NCBI RefSeq assembly: GCF_002356415.1
Contig: NZ_AP018338.1
Span: forward strand, 1,116,001-1,180,000
Direction of reading: 5' to 3'
DNA from: Streptococcus oralis subsp. tigurinus
GTDB taxonomy: Bacteria; Bacillota; Bacilli; Lactobacillales; Streptococcaceae
Length of the DNA stretch: 64,000 nt
The notes beneath the pieces were generated by a model that was not told where the DNA came from, did not search any database, and saw only the letters and a program-made list of their open reading frames with translations. The translations under genes and the position numbers were made by a program. Positions 57,730 through 64,000 of this stretch are shown piece after piece (positions within the stretch are counted from its first letter, which is position 1; every line of letters starts with the position of its first letter).

Positions 57730-59394
57730 TTACAGTCCTCGCTCTAGGAAGTCTAAATAGTTTGAAAATGATTGATAGAGTTTTGGCAAATGATAAACAG
57801 ATGCTTGACTGACCTCTTCTTCAAATCGTCTAGTTTCAGCCATTAGCTCATCTCTTCTTCTCCCCAAGAGCATACTGTACACACGATTTGCTTTCTCCAT
57901 CAAGAAACGATAAACCTCTGTTTCTTGAGCATTGATCTTATAGCGAGTCAACTCTGCTTGCTTAGCCTTGATTTCCTTTTCTGTCAGAGTAACACTATCT
58001 TGGAGAATAACATGACTAAAGACTTCCTGTGTTGAATCAATTTTGACTTCTACATCCAAGATTCCATTTAAATCATAGGTAAAACGAACTGTGAAACTTT
58101 CATTTACTCTAGTATTCACAGGGACGGGAACTTCTAATTCTCCTAGAAACAGGTTTTGTGATGCCTTCATCATCTCACCTTGATAGACCTTTATCTTGAC
58201 TTGGCTCTGTCCCAGTTCAGCCGTATAGTACTGCTCGATGCGTGAAGCAGGTAGGGTTGAATTTCGCTCAATAATCGGCGAAAAACGGTCTCCAACTATC
58301 TCAATCCCCAGTGTAAAAGGGCAAATATCAGACAGTAATAAATCTCGTATCTCACCCTGACGTTCTTTGATTCCTGCTAGGAGGGCACAACCTCTCGCAA
58401 TCATCCGATCAGGATCATCAGATACCTGAACCGTTTGATTGATACAGTAGGATAAAAAGTCCTGAACCAAGCGGAGTTTAGAAGTCCCACCAACAAGAAC
58501 AAAATTATCAGATGACACATAGCTATAGCGTGCATCCATCAAGGCACGGTCCAAAACAGCCTTAACACGAGCCAGCAGCGGTTGACAAAGCTCGTAAAAG
58601 CGCTGGTAGCTCAAGTCTAAAAAGTATTCCTGATCTTGGTCCATCACTGTCATCTTCACTTCTTCTTTATCATTCAGTTCCAGCTTTGTCTTTTCAGCCT
58701 GTACCAAAATTTTGCTATAAAATTCACGGGAAATAGTATCCTTGGTTAATTGATTGGAGGCTAAAAATTCCTCTGCAATAGCCGCAGTAAAGTCTTCTCC
58801 CCCCAAGCGATTGTCCCCTGCGATTGACACGATTTCAACGATGTTATCAAATAGCTCTACAACTGAAATATCCAGAGTGCCACCACCAAAATCGACTACA
58901 ATAAAAGATTGATCTTCTTGATTGGCCATAGATCTTTTAGCAAGTGCAGCTGCAGAGGGTTCATTGATAATCCGATCAATCTGAACTCCAGCAAATTTCC
59001 CTGCTAGTTTGGTCGCATAGCGTTGAGCATCGTTGAAATAGGCTGGTACACTGACAATCACTTCCTCGACCTTTTCTCCAAGATAGGTCTCTGCATCATC
59101 TACCAACTTTCGAATGATAAAAGAGCTTAATTCTTCAGCCTTATATGCTCGATTTCCTAGGGTCAATTCATGTTTAGTCCCCATAAAACGCTTGAACTGA
59201 GAAACCGTCTTGTCTGGATGAGTCACCAAACGTTCCTTGGCAATTTTCCCAACTATAATCTCATCATTGTCATCCAAGGCCACAACAGAAGGCGTCAAAT
59301 ACTCACTAAAAGCGTTGGGGATCAGCTTGACTTGACCATCTTGATAAACTCCTACCAAAGAATTCGTCGTTCCTAAATCAATACCTACTATCAT
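57730..59394 (-). CDS. hscC: HscC-type Hsp70 chaperone
   Basis: A 554-residue Hsp70. Nucleotide-binding motifs are intact: GIDLGTTNSLVGVY (4-17), VVDFGGGTLDISVVE, and VLVGGTSKLRLVQ. A shortened substrate-binding part follows (STQEVFSHVILQDSVTL, then a helical lid); there is no disordered C-terminal tail as in DnaK. Length and layout match HscC. It is the promoter-proximal gene, 13 bp ahead of the J-protein gene, an obvious functional pair inserted between rplT and the glyoxalase gene. Confidence 0.92.
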   Translation of the reverse strand: MIVGIDLGTTNSLVGVYQDGQVKLIPNAFSEYLTPSVVALDDNDEIIVGKIAKERLVTHPDKTVSQFKRFMGTKHELTLGNRAYKAEELSSFIIRKLVDDAETYLGEKVEEVIVSVPAYFNDAQRYATKLAGKFAGVQIDRIINEPSAAALAKRSMANQEDQSFIVVDFGGGTLDISVVELFDNIVEIVSIAGDNRLGGEDFTAAIAEEFLASNQLTKDTISREFYSKILVQAEKTKLELNDKEEVKMTVMDQDQEYFLDLSYQRFYELCQPLLARVKAVLDRALMDARYSYVSSDNFVLVGGTSKLRLVQDFLSYCINQTVQVSDDPDRMIARGCALLAGIKERQGEIRDLLLSDICPFTLGIEIVGDRFSPIIERNSTLPASRIEQYYTAELGQSQVKIKVYQGEMMKASQNLFLGELEVPVPVNTRVNESFTVRFTYDLNGILDVEVKIDSTQEVFSHVILQDSVTLTEKEIKAKQAELTRYKINAQETEVYRFLMEKANRVYSMLLGRRRDELMAETRRFEEEVSQASVYHLPKLYQSFSNYLDFLERGL

Positions 59395-59428
59395 CTTCTT
59401 CTAACTCCAAATCTTTTTAGTTATTCCT

Positions 59429-59434
59429 ATTATA
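59429..59434 (-). promoter_or_regulatory. -10 element of the hscC-J protein operon
   Basis: TATAAT on the minus strand 34 nt before hscC. No CIRCE/HrcA-type operator is visible near it. Confidence 0.5.
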
Positions 59435-59519
59435 CAAGAAATATCCTATTTTCTTTGAAAAAATCTGTGATTTACTCTATAAAATAGAAAATCATTTAAG
59501 GAAAACAAAAAAGTTCCAC

Positions 59520-59551
59520 CTTACTCAAGCGGTAAAAACCACAAGAGTAAG
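59520..59551 (-). terminator. Terminator of the infC-rpmI-rplT operon
   Basis: CTTACTC (59520-59526) with GAGTAAG (59545-59551) and an inner GGT/ACC pair, then T-run on the minus strand. Confidence 0.85.
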
Positions 59552-59568
59552 AATGAAACAGTTTGTTA

Positions 59569-59928
59569 TTATTTACCAAGTTTTGCTTTCGCTGCATCTG
59601 CAAGAGCTGTGAAAGCTGCTGCATCGTTAACAGCCAAGTCAGCAAGCATTTTACGGTTTACTTCGATCTCAGCCAATTTCAAACCATGCATCAATTGTGA
59701 GTATGAAAGTCCGTTCATACGAGCTGCCGCGTTGATACGAGTGATCCACAATTTGCGGAAGTCACGTTTTTTCTGACGACGGTCACGGTATGCATAGTAG
59801 TAAGAGTTCATTACTTGTTCTTTTGCAGTACGGAACAAGATGTGTTTAGCTCCATAGTAACCTTTTGCTAATTTAAGAATACGTTTACGACGTTTGCGTG
59901 ATACAACGCCACCTTTAACACGTGCCAT
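59569..59928 (-). CDS. rplT: 50S ribosomal protein L20
   Basis: A 119-residue L20: [20 protein letters not shown], then [20 protein letters not shown]. An early assembly protein of the 50S subunit that also represses its own operon by binding the leader. AGGAAA precedes the ATG; 51 bp after rpmI. Confidence 0.98.
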   Translation of the reverse strand: MARVKGGVVSRKRRKRILKLAKGYYGAKHILFRTAKEQVMNSYYYAYRDRRQKKRDFRKLWITRINAAARMNGLSYSQLMHGLKLAEIEVNRKMLADLAVNDAAAFTALADAAKAKLGK

Positions 59929-59979
59929 GTTTTATTTCCTCCAAATATTTCCTAGAATTGTTTACTTACTGTCAGGCTA

Positions 59980-60180
59980 TTATTTCAAGCGAGTAAGCAT
60001 TGCTTTGATACGTTTGAAATCTCCTGAATGCACCATAGATGCTTTACGAAGATGACGACGTTGTTTCTTAGTTTTTCCGTGGAAACGGTGAGAAGTGTAA
60101 GCACGGAAACGTTTAAGTCCACCAGAACCTGTACGTTTGAAACGTTTAGCTGATGCGCGGTGTGTTTTTTGTTTTGGCAT
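59980..60180 (-). CDS. rpmI: 50S ribosomal protein L35
   Basis: A 66-residue L35 ([38 protein letters not shown]). AAAGGAG precedes the ATG; it follows infC by 32 bp. Confidence 0.98.
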   Translation of the reverse strand: MPKQKTHRASAKRFKRTGSGGLKRFRAYTSHRFHGKTKKQRRHLRKASMVHSGDFKRIKAMLTRLK

Positions 60181-60212
60181 GATTTTTTCTCCTTTATTTA
60201 ACTTTCTGACAA

Positions 60213-60734
60213 TTATTTTTTGTCAGTTGCTGGCGCCAACTGCATGAACATTTGGCGTCCATCCATCTTAGCTCGTTGTTCGATGATCGCAATATCTTGT
60301 GTTGCTTCAGCAAACTCGGCTAAAACTTTTGCACCAATCTCTTTATGGGTGATCATACGCCCTTTAAAGCGAATGGATACCTTAACTTTGTTCCCTTTTT
60401 CAAGGAACTTGCGAGCATTGCGAAGTTTCGTTTCGAAATCACCCTTATCGATAACTGGGCTCAAACGAACTTCTTTCACGGTCACAACGCTTTGTTTTTT
60501 GCGTTGCTCTTTTTGTTTCTTCTGGTACTCAAATTTGAACTTACCGTAGTCCATAATTTTAGCAACAGGCGGTTTTGCTTGGGGTTGAATCAATACTAAG
60601 TCAACATTTGCACTATCAGCCAATGCTTGCGCTTCGCTGAGTGGCTTAATGCCTAGCTGTTCTCCCTCAAGACCGATCAAGCGAACTTCACGTACACGAA
60701 TTTCATCATTGATGAATAAGTCTTGCTTTGCTAT
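60213..60734 (-). CDS. infC: Translation initiation factor IF-3
   Basis: A 173-residue IF-3 that controls start-codon choice and subunit joining. N-domain begins [20 protein letters not shown]; the linker is around [11 protein letters not shown]-domain includes [18 protein letters not shown] propose the rare start ATA at 60734 because GAGGTG lies exactly 6 nt upstream and IF-3 genes often use AUU/AUA for autoregulation. Longer frames (to 60800, or a TTG near 60770) run into the leader terminator. Confidence 0.9.
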   Translation of the reverse strand: MAKQDLFINDEIRVREVRLIGLEGEQLGIKPLSEAQALADSANVDLVLIQPQAKPPVAKIMDYGKFKFEYQKKQKEQRKKQSVVTVKEVRLSPVIDKGDFETKLRNARKFLEKGNKVKVSIRFKGRMITHKEIGAKVLAEFAEATQDIAIIEQRAKMDGRQMFMQLAPATDKK

Positions 60735-60772
60735 GGTTTTCACCTCTTTTTTATTATTAGAGAAAAACAAGA

Positions 60773-60898
60773 GCGGACTCGTAATGATACAAGCCCGCAC
60801 GTTATGATAGCGTTTCTTAGAAACTTTTCATCCGTAGGGCCAGGCAACTTGATGTCACAAGGCGAGAAGCTCTCACTTCTGCTTTTCTCAACTTTTAT
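60773..60898 (-). promoter_or_regulatory. infC leader (L20-type autoregulatory RNA) with terminator
   Basis: About 125 nt of structured leader ending in a 10-bp terminator stem (GCGG...CCGC, 60773-60798) and T-run ahead of infC. Such leaders let L20 terminate transcription of its own operon. Confidence 0.75.
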
Positions 60899-60927
60899 AT
60901 GATACCAAGTTTTCTATCCCTTGTCAA
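60899..60927 (-). promoter_or_regulatory. Promoter of infC-rpmI-rplT
   Basis: TTGACA (60922-60927), 17-nt spacer, TATCAT (60899-60904) on the minus strand. Confidence 0.8.
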
Positions 60928-60996
60928 GATAAAAAGTCATTTTTTCGAAAAACTTTCTGTTTTATTCTTGATTCTTCTTGATGTCCGCATCAAAAA

Positions 60997-61019
60997 GAGA
61001 GAACCTACTTGGTTCCCTC
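60997..61019 (-). terminator. Terminator of the ABC/secreted-peptide operon
   Basis: 9-bp stem GAGGGAACC/GGUUCUCUC (one G-U pair), loop of 5, then T5 on the minus strand, 38 bp after the permease stop. Confidence 0.8.
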
Positions 61020-61057
61020 CTTGTGTTAGTTTTTTCCTCACCTTCCGTATAGGAATG

Positions 61058-62241
61058 CTAAGACCTATTAAAATCTTCCTTTTTACGTGAACTTCCCCAT
61101 CTTTCGATAAATAGAATACCCACTAACAAAAGGATAATCAGGCAAGGAAGTAAGACCATCCCCATGCTCCAATTTAGATCTACATTATCAATCTGCTTAG
61201 GTAATCTTCCAGATAAAATCTCTACTGAACGCAAGTAAGTAAAGGGAATCAGATGTGCAATACTCTGAAGAGGCTGGATCGTTTGGATACCAAACAATAA
61301 GCCAACAATCCCAATGAGAGAAAGAAAGAGGACAGGCATTTTTTGCTTGAAAAAGTAAGCAATCAAGTAGACGACTTCCACAATGACGATAAAGGCTAAG
61401 AAAGCTAAGAGCAAGCTAGGAAATAACACATCTTGTATTTTTCCAATAGTTACCTCTTGATTCGTTAAGCTATAGATTGGGTAGGGATAATCTAACTGTC
61501 CAAAACCACTTATCAGACTTCCCGCTAAAAAAGAAAATCCACAGATTCCGATAAACAGCACGGTTACATAGCTCATCCCAACTCCAAGAGAGGACATGGC
61601 AAATGTCACTTTTGAAAAAGGATATAACTGAGCTGTATCCAGATTATTTTGATATCTTTCTGCGAACAATTGTGTTAGCATGAAAATAATAGCAATCACA
61701 AACAAGCTTGGAATGATAGCCTCTAAAATCCAGACAATCTGATCAATCCCATGTGTCGGATAATCTAAACTGTGTGCCTTTATATTCAAGGGATACAAGG
61801 CCTGGTAAATCTTTCGTTCGCGGTCAACCGCCATTTTTAAGTCAGAGCTAGAAGTCGGTTCCTTTGATACAATTTCATAACTCTTTTCTTCAGCTTGCCA
61901 CTGCAAATAATAGGCTTCTTTCCAGCGTCCTTCTTTTAATAGAGTCAGAATTTCTTTCTTTTGCGTCAAAAGATTTTTTGCAAGTCTAAATTTTCTTTAG
62001 CAAACTGGTATTCCTCCGAGCTGGTGTCAGACATTTGGGAGAGCTTCTCTTCATTTTCATTGATAGCTCTCTCGTTGGCTACAAGATGAGTTTCCAACCT
62101 AGTCTCCAAGCTGACTGAGTTTGCAGTCCGACTATTGAAATAAAAGGTAATACCAAGAGCTGAAACAAATAAAACTAAGATAATCCAGTTTAAGCGACTT
62201 TTGAAAACTTTCTTTAACAAAAATAGGCTAATATCTTTCAT
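61058..62241 (-). pseudogene. ABC-2-type permease split by an A-tract frameshift
   Basis: Frame 1 (62241-61966) gives 91 residues: one helix (WIILVLFVSALGITFYF) and the start of an extracellular segment, ending ENLDLQKIF. Frame 2 (61969-61058) continues TQKKEILTLLKEG, the rest of the loop, and about five helices. One more A in the A6 tract (61976-61981) would join them as LQKNLLTQKKEI. So it is one ~390-residue permease with a frameshift, unless slippage restores it. It pairs with the ATPase upstream. Confidence 0.85.
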
Positions 62242-62831
62242 AACGGAACCTCTTCTATCTGACCCTGACGAATGGTTACCATGCTATCGCAAATCTCCAC
62301 TAACTCCTCTTTGTAGTGAGAACTCAAAAGAACCAGCTGTTCTTGCCTATTGATTTGTGCCAATCTATCAAAAAACTTCTGTCGATAATACTCGTCTAAA
62401 CCATTTGTTACCTCATCCATGAGCCAGCATTTCGCCTGACTGAGGAAATACATGGCAATCACCAAGCGTTGCTTCATGCCTAAGGAATACTTACGGATGG
62501 GAAGGCTGATATAGTCAGACATTTCCCAGTAATTAATTTCATCCATCAAGTTCAGTTCTGACTTCCAGATGTTTTTGATAAGACGAAGGTAGTCCATCCC
62601 ACTTAAGTTTCCATCCAGCCATTCAACACTTTCATAATAAAATAAAGAAGGAGGGACTGCGATATTTCCACTACTTATTGGAATTAAGTTGCTAATGGCG
62701 CGGAACAGGGTTGTCTTTCCTGAGCCATTGATAGCAAGAAGGCCATAAATCCTACCCTTTTTAAAGGTAAAATCCGCATCTTGCAAGATGACTTGTCGCG
62801 TTTTTAAGGTAACATGAGTAAGAGTTATCAT
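62238..62831 (-). CDS. ABC exporter ATPase
   Basis: A 197-residue ATPase. Walker A is AINGSGKTTLF (Ala in place of the usual Gly at the first position), signature YSLGMKQRLVIAM, Walker B CWLMDEVTNGLD, and H-loop LLSSHYKEELVE. Small ATPases of this sort power bacteriocin export or immunity. AAGGAGGG precedes the ATG; it lies 31 bp after the small secreted peptide gene and overlaps the permease by 4 bp. Confidence 0.9.
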   Translation of the reverse strand: MITLTHVTLKTRQVILQDADFTFKKGRIYGLLAINGSGKTTLFRAISNLIPISSGNIAVPPSLFYYESVEWLDGNLSGMDYLRLIKNIWKSELNLMDEINYWEMSDYISLPIRKYSLGMKQRLVIAMYFLSQAKCWLMDEVTNGLDEYYRQKFFDRLAQINRQEQLVLLSSHYKEELVEICDSMVTIRQGQIEEVPL

Positions 62832-62862
62832 ATACAGCCCTCCTTTTTTTACTCTTTAACGA

Positions 62863-63125
62863 TTAATAACCTCCGCTGTAGTAGTTTATGACTTCATAAC
62901 GATAGTAATTCCATCCTTCGCCAATTTTATACTCATCGTAGCCTTTATAACGAGACCATGATGGGATAGAAATGTATTGATGGTTGTGATAATTCATACT
63001 ATTCTCCAAAGCGGTATTCCAATCATACCGGTAACTTTTAGTGACTGTTACAGCAGATGCACTTGACTGAAAAAGACCAATAGATAACAAACTAGCAAAT
63101 AAAGCGACTTTTACTGATTTTTCAT
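62863..63125 (-). pseudogene. Small secreted tyrosine-rich peptide, start frameshifted
   Basis: An ATG at 63125 reads MKNQ-stop, but adding one A to the A5 tract (63118-63122) gives MKKSVKVALFASLLSIGLF followed by QSSASA, a classic signal peptide, and then ~57 residues rich in Tyr, Asn and Trp (YRYDWNTALENSMNYHNHQY, ending YYSGGY). A TTG at 63090 keeps the frame open but lacks a binding site. The peptide precedes an ABC pair, as bacteriocin-like or lactococcin-972-like peptides do; I cannot fix a family. Confidence 0.65.
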
Positions 63126-63167
63126 GGTTATCATTGCATTTGTATCATTAGTATCGAAGACGCTTTC

Positions 63168-63196
63168 ATTATATCGTTTTTATTGCTATAATGCAA
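63168..63196 (-). promoter_or_regulatory. Promoter of the secreted-peptide/ABC operon
   Basis: TTGCAT (63191-63196), 17-nt spacer, TATAAT (63168-63173) on the minus strand, about 43 nt before the ATG. Confidence 0.7.
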
Positions 63197-63237
63197 CAGA
63201 TTTTAGTTTATTTTACTAATATATAACACTTTTCTTC

Positions 63238-64000
63238 CTAACGAACACTTTCGATTTGCCAACTTTTCCAACCTTTAAAGCGAATAGCTCCGTTCTGGTC
63301 AGTTCGGTAAATTTTACTATTGATAGTTTCCAGTCGTGTCAAGGCTTCCTGATGGGGTAGCTTCGTACGATTGTTCTTTCCAACTGAAATGAGAGTAATT
63401 TCTGGTTTGAGTTTTTCTAGGAAAGCTAGATTTGATGAGGTTTTAGAACCATGTTGACCGACTTTTAAGACATCCACCTCTAAGGTAGAGTATTGCTTTA
63501 GAAGATCCTTTTCTCCCTTCTCCTTCAAGTTTCCAGTAAAGAGAAAGTGCTTATCCAAAAGCCTCCCATAAAGAAAAAGAGAATCATCATGACTTCCATC
63601 TCCCATCTTCCTTGTAGATAGGACTTCTAAGTAACTGCCAAAAATCGGTAAATTCTCCCCCCCTGTCACACTGCGTACCTTGGTTTGAGTCGCTTGTAGT
63701 TCTGCCACAAATTCTTTCTGTGTCAAACTTCCTTTTGATACTAAAATCTCCCCGACTTGGAAAGCCCTGGTCACCTCTAGTAAATCTCCAACATGCTCTT
63801 TCTCTGTGTTGGTCAAAATCAGCTGGTCAATCTTGTCTACTCCACGACTTTTAAGATAGGGAATCAAGGTTCGCTGGGCATTGCTAGCCGTCGACTTTTG
63901 CTGCCAAGCTTGGATTTTTTTGTCGGATTCTGCCTTTCCACCCACATCTATGAGAATGGTTTTCCCAGTTACATCCCTTAGAAAAATGCTTTCTCCCTGC
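63238..64000 (-). CDS. comEC: ComEC C-terminal part (DNA uptake channel), 5' end outside window
   Basis: About 253 C-terminal residues of the competence channel protein, the metallo-beta-lactamase-like domain. From the edge: GESIFLRD, TGKTILIDVGGK, then LTNTEKEHVGDLLEV in the place of the HxHxDH metal motif (only one His kept), VLKVGQHGSKTSSN and the C-terminal SVGKNNRTKLPHQEAL. This domain is thought to process the non-transported strand. It ends upstream of the secreted-peptide operon, in the same direction. Confidence 0.92.
   Translation of the reverse strand, partial: QGESIFLRDVTGKTILIDVGGKAESDKKIQAWQQKSTASNAQRTLIPYLKSRGVDKIDQLILTNTEKEHVGDLLEVTRAFQVGEILVSKGSLTQKEFVAELQATQTKVRSVTGGENLPIFGSYLEVLSTRKMGDGSHDDSLFLYGRLLDKHFLFTGNLKEKGEKDLLKQYSTLEVDVLKVGQHGSKTSSNLAFLEKLKPEITLISVGKNNRTKLPHQEALTRLETINSKIYRTDQNGAIRFKGWKSWQIESVR

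Overview
The window is a low-GC Firmicute chromosome segment, and its gene content and order point to a Mitis-group Streptococcus (S. mitis / S. oralis / S. infantis relatives). Evidence includes the choline-binding glucosaminidase LytB, CiaRH, CoiA with a com-box-like promoter, PmrA, PavA/RqcH, a probable CpoA and ComEC. Several blocks run in the order I remember from S. pneumoniae (dnaG-rpoD-DUF59-cpoA; trp ABC-ppc-ftsW; prsA-OMT-pepF-coiA; smpB-rnr-secG-rpmG-pmrA-coaE-mutM-era-dgkA-ybeY-pavA; rpiA-deoB-punA-deoD; ciaRH-pepN; lytB-pyrDB-pyrK-gloA-rplT-rpmI-infC-ABC-comEC). The blocks are joined differently here, for example pavA next to deoD, so this is unlikely to be pneumococcus itself. 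That comparison is from memory. Almost every gene lies on the minus strand; only pavA and one small membrane protein are on the plus strand. I saw no IS element, prophage, CRISPR array, tRNA or rRNA.

Layout. 1-3960: cpoA (cut by the edge), DUF59, rpoD, dnaG. 4000-5770: two unrecognised genes and a 400-bp spacer. 5775-8900: a T-box-controlled, probably tryptophan, ABC importer. 8930-12990: ppc and ftsW. 13060-18830: prsA, an O-methyltransferase, pepF, coiA and a CARF-nuclease-like (Card1/Can2) gene. 18950-27670: tehB, smpB, rnr, secG, rpmG, pmrA, coaE, mutM, era, dgkA, ybeY. 27700-30400: pavA/rqcH, a relic of the deoD 3' end, and a sirtuin. 30480-36670: a nucleoside and pentose operon (rpiA, deoB, DUF1697, punA, a ClC transporter, an amidotransferase, deoD) with a structured-looking leader before deoD. 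36700-39900: a U32 protein with an apparently leaderless promoter, and an HrtAB-like ABC pair. 39900-44990: a small membrane protein, ciaH, ciaR, pepN. 45050-50310: ASCH, NUDIX, an array of immunity-type proteins (Imm51-like, two SUKH), an SDR, a Tad2/DUF2829-family protein and a frameshifted secreted nuclease. 50440-54860: lytB, PyrR-controlled pyrK-pyrDB, and a glyoxalase-family gene. 54945-59440: a J-domain membrane protein paired with an HscC-type Hsp70. 59520-60930: infC-rpmI-rplT with an autoregulatory leader. 61000-64000: a small secreted peptide and ABC system with two A-tract frameshifts, then the 3' end of comEC.

Best candidates for something little described: the HscC-type Hsp70 with its divergent J-domain (HPE instead of HPD) and six short acidic-linker repeats; the orphan CARF-nuclease beside coiA with no CRISPR genes in view; the tandem covarying stem-loops ahead of deoD; and the damaged secreted-peptide/ABC cassette beside comEC.
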